A stretch of 64,000 bases of DNA. Origin: an uncultured Clostridium sp. (GTDB taxonomy: Bacteria; Bacillota; Clostridia; Clostridiales; Clostridiaceae). The notes beneath the pieces are model-generated. The model did not search any database. It was not told where the DNA came from and saw only the letters and a list, made by a program, of their open reading frames with translations. Position 1 is the stretch's first letter. Every line of letters begins with the position of its first letter. The stretch covers positions 1 through 64,000 of the forward strand of contig NZ_CAKVJA010000004.1 of assembly GCF_934754925.1 (NCBI RefSeq), in the 5' to 3' direction. The position numbers were made by a program, and so were the translations under genes. Positions 34,901 to 44,332 of this stretch are shown piece by piece.

Positions 34901-36175
34901 ATGTCTAATAAACAAATTTTTGATGAGTCAAAGAAATATATGCCTGGTGGAGTTAATTCGCCAGTAAGAGCTTATAGAGATATGGGAATAGATCCTCCAG
35001 TTATGAAGTCTGGAAAGGGTGTAATAATAAAGGATGAAGATGGAAAAGAATATATAGATTTTGTTTTAGCTTGGGGACCAATGTTATTAGGTCATTGTAA
35101 CGAAGAAGTTGTAACTGCTATTAAAGAGATTTCTGAAAGTGCTATAGCCTTTGGAGCTCCAACAGAGTTAGAATTACAAATGAGCAGATTCTTATGTGAG
35201 GAAATGGATAACGTTGAAATGGTTAGATTTGTTAACTCAGGTACAGAAGCTACAATGAGTGCAATAAAACTTGCTAGAGGATATACGGGAAAAAATAAAA
35301 TAATAAAATTTGCAGGATGTTACCACGGACATTTTGATGGTTTCTTAGTTGAAGCAGGGTCAGGAGTATTAACTGAAGGAATAGCTGGATGTTTAGGAAT
35401 ACCTAATGATAGTATAAAAAATACTTTAGTGGGTGTTTACAATGATATGGAGCAAGTAAGAGGATTATTCGAAGCATATGGGGATGATATTGCAGCTGTT
35501 ATAATCGAACCAGTGGCAGGTAATATGGGAGTTGTAAAAGCTGAAGATCAGTTTATGGAAACTCTAAGAGTATTATGTGATGAATATGGTTCATTATTAA
35601 TATTTGATGAAGTTATGAGTGGATTTAGAGTTGCATATAAGGGAGCTCAGAGCTTATTTAATGTAAAACCAGACTTAATTACCTATGCTAAAATAATAGG
35701 TGGAGGTCTTCCATGTGGAGTATATGGTGGAAGACGTGATATAATGGAGAAATTATCACCACTAGGAGGGGTATATCAGGCAGGAACTATGTCAGGTAAT
35801 CCAGTAGTTATGGCTGCAGGAATATCAACACTTAATATACTTAAAGAAAATCAAGATATATATGATCATATAAATAAAATAGGTGAAAAACTTCAAAAGG
35901 GAATTGAAGAAATTGCTAGAGAAAAAGGTATAAAATTAACAGTAAATAGAGTTGGGGGAATGATGACAGTATTCTTTACTGACAGAAATCCGGTAAGAAG
36001 TTATGATGATGCAAAAAGTTGTGATTTAGAAATGTTTAAGAAGTACTTCTTGCATATGTTAAACAGCGGATTTAACATACCACAATCTCAGTTTGAATCA
36101 ATGTTTTTAAGTGCTGTTCATACAGAGGAACATATTAATAAATTCTTAGAGGCCTTTAGACAGTTTGAAGCATAA
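34901..36175 (+). CDS. hemL: Glutamate-1-semialdehyde 2,1-aminomutase
   Basis: This 424-residue class III aminotransferase has [42 protein letters not shown] and the PLP lysine in [17 protein letters not shown]. It turns glutamate-1-semialdehyde into 5-aminolevulinate, the step after HemA. Last gene of the tight hem cluster; AAGGAGGAAGAG ends four bases before its ATG-side spacer. A short repeat region separates it from cbiK. Confidence 0.95.
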   Translation: MSNKQIFDESKKYMPGGVNSPVRAYRDMGIDPPVMKSGKGVIIKDEDGKEYIDFVLAWGPMLLGHCNEEVVTAIKEISESAIAFGAPTELELQMSRFLCEEMDNVEMVRFVNSGTEATMSAIKLARGYTGKNKIIKFAGCYHGHFDGFLVEAGSGVLTEGIAGCLGIPNDSIKNTLVGVYNDMEQVRGLFEAYGDDIAAVIIEPVAGNMGVVKAEDQFMETLRVLCDEYGSLLIFDEVMSGFRVAYKGAQSLFNVKPDLITYAKIIGGGLPCGVYGGRRDIMEKLSPLGGVYQAGTMSGNPVVMAAGISTLNILKENQDIYDHINKIGEKLQKGIEEIAREKGIKLTVNRVGGMMTVFFTDRNPVRSYDDAKSCDLEMFKKYFLHMLNSGFNIPQSQFESMFLSAVHTEEHINKFLEAFRQFEA

Positions 36176-36182
36176 GGGGAAA

Positions 36183-36340
36183 ATCAGTGACAAGTTTCAA
36201 GTTAGGGAACAAATTTAGCTTAGTCTAAATTTAAAAAATATAATCAGTGACAAATGATAAATGGCAAGTTTTAAGTTAAGGAATAAATTTAAGAAATCTT
36301 TTTAAGGATTTCAACCTTAATTTGTCACTTGCCATTTATC
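36183..36340. repeat. Direct and inverted repeat in the hemL-cbiK gap
   Basis: ATCAGTGACAA occurs at 36183-36193 and again at 36243-36253. A long hairpin has a perfect outer stem, GATAAATGGCAAGT (36256-36269)/ACTTGCCATTTATC (36327-36340). Unrelated to the palindrome family at 15.9, 19.2 and 62 kb. Confidence 0.75.
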
Positions 36341-36361
36341 ACTAAATATCGGGGGTGTTTT

Positions 36362-37138
36362 ATGAGTAAAGCAATAGTTTTAGTGGCTTTTGGTAGTGCA
36401 AATTTAGAGGGTATTAAAAAAAGTATAGGGCTTTTGGAGAAAGATTTAGAAAAGTGCTTTGGTGAAGACTATACAATATTTAAAGCTTTTACATCTAATA
36501 AGGTTATTGATCTTTTAAAGGAAAGATATGATTATGTTGTACCACATTTAAGCAAAGTGCTTTTTAATTTAGTTAATCAAGGCTATGAAGAGGTTATTAT
36601 ACAACCACTACATATAATGAGTGGAAGAGATAAAAATCAAATTGAAGAAACAGTTAATGAATATAAATATTCAATGAAAAAGCTAGTAATTAGTAAATCA
36701 TTATTTACTGAAGAAGAGGAAAATCTAAATAAAGAAAGTTATGAAGTTGGAAGGATAATTTCAGAAAATATAGGTAATAATGATATCTTGCTAGTGGGTC
36801 ACGGTTCAAAAAGAAGCTCTAATAAGTTATATGATGTAATAGAAGAAGCTGTTAGAAATATTACTGATAAAAGGGTATATATGGCCACATTAGAAGGCGA
36901 GAAAACAATAGATACTGTCATTGAAAAATTAGTAAGAGATAAAGTTAATAATTTGATAGTAAAGCCATTGTTTATAATTCCAGGTAAACATGTTGTTTCA
37001 GATATATCTATTGGAGAAGGATCATGGATAGAGATGCTAAGGGAAAGAAATATTAATATAACTATTAATGAAGATTCTCTTTTACAATATGAAAAAATAA
37101 GAAAATTGTATATAAGAAATATTAATGAAGTTATTTAA
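36362..37138 (+). CDS. cbiK: Sirohydrochlorin cobaltochelatase
   Basis: This 258-residue class II chelatase of the CbiK family has KAIVLVAFGSANLEG at the start, IIQPLHIMSGRD, LVGHGSKRSSN (metal-site His), ATLEGE (Glu) and PGKHVVSDI (second His). It inserts cobalt into sirohydrochlorin in the anaerobic B12 route, or iron for siroheme. The start at ATG 36362 follows GGGGGTG; an upstream in-frame ATG at 36329 lies in the repeat and is rejected. Position after the hem genes fits flow of precorrin-2 to cobalamin. Confidence 0.9.
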   Translation: MSKAIVLVAFGSANLEGIKKSIGLLEKDLEKCFGEDYTIFKAFTSNKVIDLLKERYDYVVPHLSKVLFNLVNQGYEEVIIQPLHIMSGRDKNQIEETVNEYKYSMKKLVISKSLFTEEEENLNKESYEVGRIISENIGNNDILLVGHGSKRSSNKLYDVIEEAVRNITDKRVYMATLEGEKTIDTVIEKLVRDKVNNLIVKPLFIIPGKHVVSDISIGEGSWIEMLRERNINITINEDSLLQYEKIRKLYIRNINEVI

Positions 37139-37175
37139 AAATAATTAATATGTATACTAAATAATTAATAAATTT

Positions 37176-37203
37176 TAGGATTCTTTTTAGAATCCTTTTA
37201 TTT
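37176..37203 (+). terminator. cbiK terminator
   Basis: AGGATTCT/AGAATCCT stem with a TTTTATTTG tail. Confidence 0.8.
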
Positions 37204-37348
37204 GTTTTAAAAGTAAACCTTTATTATTGCGAGTTTAATTTAATTTTAAGTAATGGGATTTTTTGTTTGAAAAATGAATAGAAAAGTTGTATTATATATA
37301 ATTGTGATAAAAAAATACAAAGATTAAATATTAGGTAGAGGTGTAGAT

Positions 37349-38134
37349 ATGTACAGGAGAGAAATTGATAACTTAACTCACTCTGCAGAAGTTAAAATTG
37401 GCTTATTTAATAGAAGTATAGCTAAATATTTAACATCTGCATTTCTTGGAAGCTTTTTTGTAAGCTTAGGAATTATGTTAATTTATTCTATTGGCGGAAT
37501 AATGCATCATGCAGAAGTTGGAACTTACAAAATATTAATGGGAGCATGCTTTGGAGTTGCTTTAAGTTTAGTATTTATGTGTGGTGGAGATTTATTTACA
37601 AGTAATGCAATGATAATGACTATTGGTGCATTAGAAAAGAAAGTATCATGGTTAGATGCACTTAAAATTTGGGTTGCAGTTTGGATTGGTAACTTATTAG
37701 GTGGTGTTGTAGGAGCATTACTATATGTTAATGCTGGAGTTGCAAGTGGTAAGAGTGAATACATTGGAGAATTTATAGTAAATAATGTAGCAACTAAAAT
37801 GAATACACCAGGAATGGAATTATTTTTAAGAGGATTATTATGTAACGTTTTAGTTTGTCTTGCAACATGGATGTGCTATAAGCTTAAAGAAGAAACTTCA
37901 AAGTTAATAATGATTTGGTGGTGTTTATTTACATTTATAACTGCTGGATTTGAACATAGTGTAGCTAATATGAGTTTTTTAACTATGGGATTATTATTAC
38001 CACACGGAGCTGATGTTAGTATTATGGGAATGGCTCATAACTTACTTTGGGTTTCTTTAGGAAACTTTGTAGGTGGAGTATTATTTGTTGGTTTACCATA
38101 TTACTTCATAACAAAAGAAAAGAAAAGTGCTTAA
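37349..38134 (+). CDS. Formate/nitrite transporter family channel
   Basis: This 261-residue integral membrane protein of the FNT family has six hydrophobic helices. Typical stretches are the CGGDLFTSNAMIM loop and, near the C-terminus, GFEHSVANMSFLTMGL and LGNFVGGVLFVGLPYYF. FNT pentamers pass formate, nitrite or hydrosulfide. Which anion is carried cannot be told here. GGTAGAGGTG precedes the ATG. A 3' remnant of a second FNT gene is seen at 47760, so the genome once had at least two. Confidence 0.9.
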   Translation: MYRREIDNLTHSAEVKIGLFNRSIAKYLTSAFLGSFFVSLGIMLIYSIGGIMHHAEVGTYKILMGACFGVALSLVFMCGGDLFTSNAMIMTIGALEKKVSWLDALKIWVAVWIGNLLGGVVGALLYVNAGVASGKSEYIGEFIVNNVATKMNTPGMELFLRGLLCNVLVCLATWMCYKLKEETSKLIMIWWCLFTFITAGFEHSVANMSFLTMGLLLPHGADVSIMGMAHNLLWVSLGNFVGGVLFVGLPYYFITKEKKSA

Positions 38135-38142
38135 TATATAGA

Positions 38143-38178
38143 AAGGGAACTGCGGTTTTGCAGTTCTTTTTTTATTTT
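38143..38178 (+). terminator. FNT gene terminator
   Basis: GGGAACTGC/GCAGTTCTTTTTTT hairpin with a T-run. Confidence 0.8.
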
Positions 38179-38287
38179 AAATTTAAAGTTGAGCAAAATA
38201 GTAAGAAATAAATATTGACAAATAATTATTATTAGAAGATAATAATTTTGGAACAAATAATAATACTTAAACGGAGGATGAAATAAA

Positions 38288-38473
38288 ATGAAGGCATTTG
38301 TTGATGAAAATGTATGTATAAGCTGTGGATTATGTGAAGGGGTATGTTCAGACGTATTTTCACTTGATACTGGAGTTGCAGTTGCAGTTGAAGACGTTGC
38401 AGCTGAGTTTGAAGATGCTACAAGAGAAGCTTGTGATGGATGTCCAGTACAAGCTATTTCTATAGAAGAATAA
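38288..38473 (+). CDS. Single-cluster [4Fe-4S] ferredoxin
   Basis: This 61-residue acidic protein has CISCGLCEGVC near the N-terminus and a distal Cys in CDGCPVQAI, the layout of a one-cluster ferredoxin (Thermotoga/Desulfovibrio type). It should carry single electrons in the cytoplasm. ACGGAGGATG precedes the ATG. A BFD-like [2Fe-2S] protein starts 36 bases after it, so the two probably form one transcript. Confidence 0.9.
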   Translation: MKAFVDENVCISCGLCEGVCSDVFSLDTGVAVAVEDVAAEFEDATREACDGCPVQAISIEE

Positions 38474-38509
38474 TTAATTTAAAGTATTAAAACAAAGGAG
38501 ATGAATTTT

Positions 38510-38683
38510 ATGTCAAAAGTATGTTTATGTAGAGGAATAACAGAAGAGCAAATTGTTGAAGCTGTAAAAAATGGAGCAACTTCTTTTGAAGAAGTTAAGG
38601 AAGAAACTGGTGCGGGTGCTGGTGGATGCCGTGGTGGAAGATGTAGATGTAACATCGAATTATTAATTGAAAAGAACAAATAA
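38510..38683 (+). CDS. BFD-like [2Fe-2S]-binding protein
   Basis: This 57-residue protein has Cys5 and Cys7 in VCLCRGI and Cys40, Cys45 and Cys47 in a Gly-rich GGCRGGRCRC segment. It matches the BFD-like [2Fe-2S] fold of bacterioferritin-associated ferredoxins and NAD(P)H oxidoreductase subunits. The start is set at ATG 38510 because AAAGGAG directly abuts the earlier in-frame ATG (38501), leaving no spacing there. Together with the ferredoxin it looks like a small redox module. Partner enzyme unknown. Confidence 0.85.
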   Translation: MSKVCLCRGITEEQIVEAVKNGATSFEEVKEETGAGAGGCRGGRCRCNIELLIEKNK

Positions 38684-38690
38684 GGCATAA

Positions 38691-38735
38691 ATAATAAGAT
38701 AGAAGTATAAATTAATATATTTCTATCTTATTTTA
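38691..38735 (+). terminator. Terminator after the Fe-S pair
   Basis: AATAAGATAGAA/TTCTATCTTATT stem with T-rich tail. Confidence 0.82.
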
Positions 38736-38802
38736 TTACTTTTTATAGTAAGGCATTCTAAAATTTTAATTTATCAATATCAGTTATCTTATATTAATTA
38801 AA

Positions 38803-38838
38803 AAATGGACAAATTCCATTAGAAAATGTCCATATAAA
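38803..38838 (-). terminator. Putative ilvE terminator
   Basis: ATGGACA/TGTCCAT stem with an A-run on the plus side, that is, a U-run for the minus-strand transcript. Confidence 0.6.
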
Positions 38839-38844
38839 ATATAA

Positions 38845-39870
38845 TTATTTAACTTTATAAATCCAACCTTCAGGAGCTTCAACATCTCCAAATTGAATTC
38901 CACAAAGAATTCTATAAAGTTCTTTAGTAATTGGACCAACTTCAGTTTCACTATAGAATACATGAAGTTCGCCTTTATATTCAATACCACCAATTGGTGT
39001 AATAACTGCTGCAGTACCACAAGCACCAGCTTCTTTGAATTCATCAAGAGAATCTATTGGAACTTTTCTTTCATATACTGGCATATTTAAATATTTTTCT
39101 GCAATTTCCATTAGTGAATATTTAGTTATACTTGGTAATACTGATGGAGATTTAGGAGTGACAAATTCATTGTTTTTTGTAATTCCAAAGAAGTTTGCAG
39201 CACCAACTTCTTCAATATATGTTCTAGTAGCTGGATCTAGATATATACAATCAGCAAATCCCCTGTCAGCAGCTATTTTATGTGGTTGCATTGAAGCAGC
39301 ATAGTTACCACCAACTTTTTGACCACCAGTTCCATGAGGAGCTGCTCTATCATAATCTGCAATCATAAAGTTACAAGGTGTCATACCACCTTTAAAATAT
39401 GCTCCAACAGGTAAGCAAAATACACAGAATATATATTCAGGTGCAGGTTTAACACCTATATTATCACCAACTCCAATAACAAATGGTCTTAAATATAAAG
39501 TACCGCCAGTTCCATAAGGAGGAACATAATGTTCATTTGCTTTAACAACTTGCATACAAGCATCTATAAACTTTTCTTCTGGAATTTCAGGCATAAGTAG
39601 CTTATTAAGACTATTATTAAGTCTTGCAGCATTTCTATTAGGTCTAAAAAGTTGAATATCCCCATTTTTAGTTCTATAAGCTTTTAAACCCTCAAAACAT
39701 TGTTGTCCATAATGAAGAGCACAAGAAGCTTCACTTATAGTAAGCATGTTATCTTCAGTTAAATGTCCTTCATCCCAACTTCCATTTTTCCAAGTAGAGA
39801 TATAACGAAAATCAGTTTTAATATACTCAAACCCCAAGTTATTCCAATCGATGTTTACTTTTTTAGTCAT
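38845..39870 (-). CDS. ilvE: Branched-chain-amino-acid aminotransferase
   Basis: This 341-residue class IV PLP enzyme has [25 protein letters not shown] and the PLP lysine Lys185 in [14 protein letters not shown]. The EVGAANFFG and [10 protein letters not shown] motifs follow. It interconverts leucine, isoleucine and valine with their 2-oxo acids. Length matches the eukaryotic-like type II BCAT group. AAAAAGGGGCG precedes the ATG on the minus strand. No T-box or leader peptide is seen in the 270-base divergent gap shared with the RidA gene. Confidence 0.94.
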   Translation of the reverse strand: MTKKVNIDWNNLGFEYIKTDFRYISTWKNGSWDEGHLTEDNMLTISEASCALHYGQQCFEGLKAYRTKNGDIQLFRPNRNAARLNNSLNKLLMPEIPEEKFIDACMQVVKANEHYVPPYGTGGTLYLRPFVIGVGDNIGVKPAPEYIFCVFCLPVGAYFKGGMTPCNFMIADYDRAAPHGTGGQKVGGNYAASMQPHKIAADRGFADCIYLDPATRTYIEEVGAANFFGITKNNEFVTPKSPSVLPSITKYSLMEIAEKYLNMPVYERKVPIDSLDEFKEAGACGTAAVITPIGGIEYKGELHVFYSETEVGPITKELYRILCGIQFGDVEAPEGWIYKVK

Positions 39871-40146
39871 TTAAATCGCCCCTTTTTATTTATAATTAAT
39901 ATATAAAATTAACTTTATATTTATAAAAATAGTTAATAATAAATATCTGATATGTAACTTAAAATAATTAAGTTTATTTTCTTAATTATTTATTTTACCA
40001 CTAATAAGAAAAATCTTAAATAAGAAACAAGAAAAATATAACAAAAAATATATATACATATGAAAAAAATTTGTTGTATAGTATAATATTGGTTAAGTGA
40101 TAAAAGTATCATTTATATAATAGATATATATTTTAGGAGGCAAATA

Positions 40147-40524
40147 ATGAAGAGAGAAGTTATTCATACAAATAATGCTCCAGGGGCAATAGGACCATAT
40201 TCACAAGGAATTATAGTTGGAGATTTTGTTTATACATCTGGACAAATTCCAATTAATCCAGCTACAGGAGTTATGGAAAGTGATATAAAGCTTGCAACTA
40301 AACAATCAATGGAGAATATTAAAGCAATATTAGAAGAAGCTGGGACATCTTTAGAAAATGTAGTGAAGACAAGTATATTTTTAAAGGATTTAAATGATTT
40401 TGCTGCAGTTAATGAAGTTTATGGAACATATTTCACTGAAAATCCACCAGCAAGAAGTTGTGTTCAAGTAGCAAAATTACCGAAGGATGCAGTTATAGAA
40501 ATAGAAGCTATAGCAATTAAATAG
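40147..40524 (+). CDS. RidA family reactive imine/enamine deaminase
   Basis: This 125-residue protein has the YjgF/RidA signature: [21 protein letters not shown] and [12 protein letters not shown], where the Arg binds the substrate carboxylate. RidA trimers hydrolyse 2-aminoacrylate and other imines released by PLP enzymes and so protect, among others, IlvE. The divergent neighbour here is ilvE, which makes that link attractive. TTAGGAGG precedes the ATG. Confidence 0.92.
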   Translation: MKREVIHTNNAPGAIGPYSQGIIVGDFVYTSGQIPINPATGVMESDIKLATKQSMENIKAILEEAGTSLENVVKTSIFLKDLNDFAAVNEVYGTYFTENPPARSCVQVAKLPKDAVIEIEAIAIK

Positions 40525-40534
40525 TATAAAAAAA

Positions 40535-40568
40535 TAAAAGGGCCTTAAAGGCTTTTTTATTTTTTAAA
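40535..40568 (+). terminator. RidA gene terminator
   Basis: AAAGGGCCT/AGGCTTTTT hairpin with T-run. Confidence 0.75.
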
Positions 40569-40670
40569 AATATAGTAAATTATATATTTGTAGAATAGCA
40601 TTAATGGGTAAAATATCACTATGTATAATATGAAGGTAAATATAGTATTTAAATGAAGGGAGACTACTTT

Positions 40671-41723
40671 ATGAAAAAAAATAGAATGAAGTTAATAGCT
40701 ATAGCCTTATCGACTCTATTTGTTGCAAATACTTTTGTTGGTTGTAATAAAAAAAAGTATGATGTAACTATTAACTTTTTAAATTGGGGAGAAAATATAG
40801 CTGATGGGCTTATAGATGAGTTTCAAGAAAAATATAATATAGGTGTTAATGAAATCTTTGTTGATGATAATGAAGCTATGTATCAAGAACTTACTTCAGG
40901 AAAGACACAATATGATGTAGCAGTTCCTGGAGATTACATGGTTGAAAGACTTATAGCAGAAGATAGATTAGAAAAGTTAGATAAGGACGCTATACCTAAT
41001 TGGACTCAACTTTCAGAAGATAACTTAAATAGACCATTTGATCCAGGAAATGTTTACTCGCTTCCATATATGAATGGAACTATAGGAATTGTATATAATA
41101 CAGATATAATAAAAGAGGATGTAGATAGTTGGAAAGACATGTGGAATCCAGAATATAGAGATGAAATATTTGTTCTTGATTCACAAAGAGATGCTATAGG
41201 AATGGCTCTTAAAATGCTAGGATATCCTTTAAATAGTACAGATTCACAACAGCTTGAAGAAGCAAAGGAAGCATTAATAGCACAAAAAGAGTTGGGAACT
41301 ATTTATGGTGCAGATAATGTTAAGGACTTAATGATATCTGGAGAGAGAGCTATAGCTATGATATGGTCAGGGGAAGGGCTTAATTTAGCAGATGAGTATG
41401 ATTATTTAGAATATGTTGTACCAAAAGAAGGAGCTAACTTCTGGATAGATTCATTAGTAATACCTAAGGGAACTGAAAATAAGGAAGCTGCAGAAGCATT
41501 TATTAATTTTTTATGTGATAAAGATAGTGCATATAGAATAGCTGAAGAAATAGGATATACTACACCAAACAAAGAAGCTATGGCTGAACAATCTGATGAT
41601 GTTAAAAATAATCCAGGAGCTTATATGCCTCAAGAAATAATGGATAAATGTGAAGGATATAAGTATTTAACTCAAGATCAGCTTAAATTATATGATGATA
41701 TTTGGATGCAAGTAAAGGGATAA
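40671..41723 (+). CDS. Spermidine/putrescine-type ABC transporter substrate-binding lipoprotein (PotD-like)
   Basis: This 350-residue lipoprotein has a signal peptide with lipobox FVGC. The solute-binding fold follows: VTINFLNWGENIADGLIDEF, YDVAVPGDYMVERL, MNGTIGIVYNTDII, MIWSGEGLNLADEY. These match PotD-type polyamine receptors, and Trp/Tyr/Asp residues able to hold a polyamine are present. The start is ATG 40671 after AAGGGAG; the upstream in-frame ATG at 40653 lies before that site. No potA, potB or potC lies next to it, so it is an orphan receptor or serves a transporter encoded elsewhere. Confidence 0.88.
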   Translation: MKKNRMKLIAIALSTLFVANTFVGCNKKKYDVTINFLNWGENIADGLIDEFQEKYNIGVNEIFVDDNEAMYQELTSGKTQYDVAVPGDYMVERLIAEDRLEKLDKDAIPNWTQLSEDNLNRPFDPGNVYSLPYMNGTIGIVYNTDIIKEDVDSWKDMWNPEYRDEIFVLDSQRDAIGMALKMLGYPLNSTDSQQLEEAKEALIAQKELGTIYGADNVKDLMISGERAIAMIWSGEGLNLADEYDYLEYVVPKEGANFWIDSLVIPKGTENKEAAEAFINFLCDKDSAYRIAEEIGYTTPNKEAMAEQSDDVKNNPGAYMPQEIMDKCEGYKYLTQDQLKLYDDIWMQVKG

Positions 41724-41851
41724 GAATAGTTATAATTGATATTTACTATAATTTCTATATGGTAGAAGAATTGTAATAATAGTTTAGTAGAAAAACTAAA
41801 TGTTTTGGTATATAATACTTATAAAAGGAAATGAGCTTAGGAGGAGAGAGT

Positions 41852-42409
41852 ATGGATAAAATAATTGACTTTAATGAGCTTAAAAATAGAGTTAATGACA
41901 AAGATGTAGATCAATTTGAATCATATATTTATTCTTTATATTATAAGATGGCTGAAGGCAAGATTAATATGTCTGAGTTTTCTAAAGAGTTAGGTGAATA
42001 TATGGAGAAAAATAATCTTTCTCCAGATAAATTCTTAAAAATGCAAACAAAGCTTATGGAGAGATATGGAATTGATGCTTCAGGGTTTGAAGATCAATTA
42101 AAATTATTAGGGTTAGAGAATATAGCAACTAATCCAGCTGATTATGAAAAAACACGTAGAACTTTAAGTTTCCAAGAAAAATATAAAAGTAGACTTAAAG
42201 TTAAAGGTGCTACAGAATATAGTATAAAGAATGAAAAAAACAATCTTACTATTCTTTTAGATGCCCATAATGTTATTTTAAAAAGTGAAGGATTAATTGA
42301 TTTAACAGACAATGAGTTAAACGAGTTTTTATGTTCATATAAAAAGACTGTAGACAATGATTTACTTAAGATTTCAATTTGTGAAAATACCAAAGAATAT
42401 GATTACTAA
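41852..42409 (+). CDS. Conserved clostridial protein of unknown function (possibly DUF3867)
   Basis: This 185-residue soluble, Lys/Glu/Leu-rich, mostly helical protein has the motifs DFNELKNRVNDKDVDQFESY and MAEGKINMSEFSKELGEYM. No signal peptide or membrane helix. AGGAGGAGAG precedes ATG 41852; the in-frame ATG at 41831 overlaps the upstream side of that site and is not used. It resembles an uncharacterised clostridial family (DUF3867, by memory), unverified. It is followed by a terminator and an ABC-F gene. No function is claimed. Confidence 0.7.
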   Translation: MDKIIDFNELKNRVNDKDVDQFESYIYSLYYKMAEGKINMSEFSKELGEYMEKNNLSPDKFLKMQTKLMERYGIDASGFEDQLKLLGLENIATNPADYEKTRRTLSFQEKYKSRLKVKGATEYSIKNEKNNLTILLDAHNVILKSEGLIDLTDNELNEFLCSYKKTVDNDLLKISICENTKEYDY

Positions 42410-42454
42410 AAATAGAAAGAAATTTCTATTTATTTTGACTTAAATTAATGTATA

Positions 42455-42495
42455 ATAAATAAGGTGTGATGTATTAAATCACTCCTTATTTTTTT
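42455..42495 (+). terminator. Terminator before the ABC-F gene
   Basis: AATAAGGTGTGAT pairs with ATCACTCCTTATT (one mismatch), followed by TTTTTT. It sits within 20 bases of the ABC-F ribosome binding site, so attenuation of that gene is possible. Confidence 0.72.
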
Positions 42496-42512
42496 ACTAA
42501 CGGAGGATAATA

Positions 42513-44069
42513 ATGAGCGTTTTAACAGTTAAAAATATAAGCCATGGATTTGGTGATAGAGCAATATTTGAAGATGTATCATTTAGATTACTTAAAGGAG
42601 AACATGTAGGTTTAATTGGGGCTAATGGTGAAGGTAAATCTACATTTATGAATATAATAACAAGTAAGTTAATGCCAGATGAGGGGAAAGTTATTTGGAG
42701 CAATAGAGTTAGAGTTGGTTATATGGATCAACATGCTGAACTTGAAAAGGGATTAACTATAAGAGATGTACTTAGAAGCGCGTTTAAATATTTATTTGAC
42801 ATGGAAACTGAAATGAATGAGCTTTATGGAAGAATGGGCGAAATGGATGAAGATGAAATGAATAAAGCTTTAGAAAGAACAGCTGTTATTCAAGATATGT
42901 TAGATAATAATGGATTTTATGTTATAGATGCTAAGGCAGAAGAAGTTGCTAAGGGGTTAGGACTTTTAGATGTAGGTCTTGATAGAGATGTTACTGAGCT
43001 AAGTGGTGGTCAAAGAACAAAAGTTTTATTAGGAAAGCTTTTACTTGAAAATCCTGATATTCTTTTATTAGACGAGCCTACTAACTACTTAGATGAAGCT
43101 CATATTGAATGGTTAAAAAGATTCTTACAATCTTATGAAAATGCATTTATCTTAATTTCACATGATATTCCATTCTTAAATTCAGTTATTAACTTAATTT
43201 ATCATGTTGAAAATAAAAAGCTTACTAGATATGTTGGAGATTATTATGAATTCCAAAGAATCTATGAAGCTAATAAGGCACAATTAGAAGCAGCATATGA
43301 AAGACAACAACAAGAAGTTGCACAACTTAAGGATTTCGTTGCTAGAAATAAGGCAAGAGTTGCAACTAGTGGTATGGCAAAAGCTAGACAAAAGAAGCTT
43401 GATAAAATGGAAATGATTGAGCTTGCTGCAGAAAAACCAAAGCCAGAATTTAATTTCTTAAAGGGAAGAACTTCAGGTAAGGTTATATTTGAAACTAAGG
43501 ATTTAGTAATTGGATATAATGAACCATTAACTAAGCCACTTAATCTTTATATGGAAAGAGGACAAAAGATTGCTTTAGTTGGAGCAAATGGTCTTGGTAA
43601 GACTACACTTCTTAAGAGTTTAATGGGAGCAATTCCTTCATTAGGTGGAGAAGTTACTTTAGGAGAATATCAACAAATTGGTTACTTTGAGCAAGAAATA
43701 AAGGAAGCTAATTATAATACTTGTATTGAAGAAGTTTGGGAAAAGTTCCCTTCAAAAACTCAATATGAAGTAAGATCAGCACTTGCTAAATGTGGATTAA
43801 CAACTAAACATATCGAAAGTAAGGTATGTGTATTAAGTGGGGGAGAACAAGCTAAGGTTAGATTATGTAAGCTTATAAATGAAGAAACAAATATATTAAT
43901 CTTAGACGAGCCTACTAACCATTTAGATGTTGAAGCTAAAGAAGAGTTAAAGAGAGCTTTAAAAGAGTATAAGGGAAGTATATTACTAGTATGCCACGAG
44001 CCAGAGTTCTATAAAGATGTTGTAACAGATATTTGGAACTGTGAGGAATGGACTACAAAAGTTGTATAG
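42513..44069 (+). CDS. ABC-F family ATPase (YkpA/YbiT-like)
   Basis: This 518-residue soluble protein has two ABC domains and no membrane part. The first has Walker A GANGEGKST, signature LSGGQRTKVLL and LLLDEPTNYLD; the second has GANGLGKTT, LSGGEQAKVRL and LILDEPTNHLD. The linker between them (about residues 240-320, rich in Gln/Lys/Arg) is the ABC-F P-site tRNA-interaction motif region. ABC-F proteins act on the ribosome as translation factors or antibiotic-protection proteins. The short linker suggests a housekeeping EttA/YkpA-like factor rather than a resistance protein, but this is not certain. AACGGAGGA precedes the ATG. Confidence 0.9.
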   Translation: MSVLTVKNISHGFGDRAIFEDVSFRLLKGEHVGLIGANGEGKSTFMNIITSKLMPDEGKVIWSNRVRVGYMDQHAELEKGLTIRDVLRSAFKYLFDMETEMNELYGRMGEMDEDEMNKALERTAVIQDMLDNNGFYVIDAKAEEVAKGLGLLDVGLDRDVTELSGGQRTKVLLGKLLLENPDILLLDEPTNYLDEAHIEWLKRFLQSYENAFILISHDIPFLNSVINLIYHVENKKLTRYVGDYYEFQRIYEANKAQLEAAYERQQQEVAQLKDFVARNKARVATSGMAKARQKKLDKMEMIELAAEKPKPEFNFLKGRTSGKVIFETKDLVIGYNEPLTKPLNLYMERGQKIALVGANGLGKTTLLKSLMGAIPSLGGEVTLGEYQQIGYFEQEIKEANYNTCIEEVWEKFPSKTQYEVRSALAKCGLTTKHIESKVCVLSGGEQAKVRLCKLINEETNILILDEPTNHLDVEAKEELKRALKEYKGSILLVCHEPEFYKDVVTDIWNCEEWTTKVV

Positions 44070-44076
44070 AAATTTT

Positions 44077-44110
44077 AAAAAGTTAGTATGCGTAATACTA
44101 GCTTTTTTCT
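44077..44110 (+). terminator. ABC-F gene terminator
   Basis: AAAAAGTTAGTAT/ATACTAGCTTTTTT hairpin. Confidence 0.82.
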
Positions 44111-44177
44111 TTTAGAAAAGTTATTATAGGTCCAAGTTGAGATTTAACTTATAATAATTTACTATGTATAATAAAAA

Positions 44178-44268
44178 GTTATAAATCAAATAAATTATTT
44201 ATAACCTTAGGGGTTTATTATATGATTCAGTATGAGATGTTATATCTTTACATCTCAAAACTGAATCA
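44178..44268. other. Two hairpins between the ABC-F and molbindin genes
   Basis: GTTATAAAT/ATTTATAAC (about 44178-44205) and a nested ATTCAGT...GAGATGT/ACATCTC...ACTGAAT stem (about 44225-44268). Neither is followed by a clear U-run, though either could serve the minus-strand molbindin transcript. Confidence 0.5.
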
Positions 44269-44332
44269 ATTACTTTCATATGTGTTTTTAATTTTTATGT
44301 AATTAAAGTTATTCTTTAACTTGAATTAAATA

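Noticed and set aside
39871..40146. T-box leader for ilvE
   Set aside because: The divergent gap is short and AT-rich, with none of the conserved T-box elements on the minus strand.
42142..42393. Minus-strand frame within the DUF3867-like gene
   Set aside because: No ribosome binding site, full overlap with a well-supported plus-strand gene.
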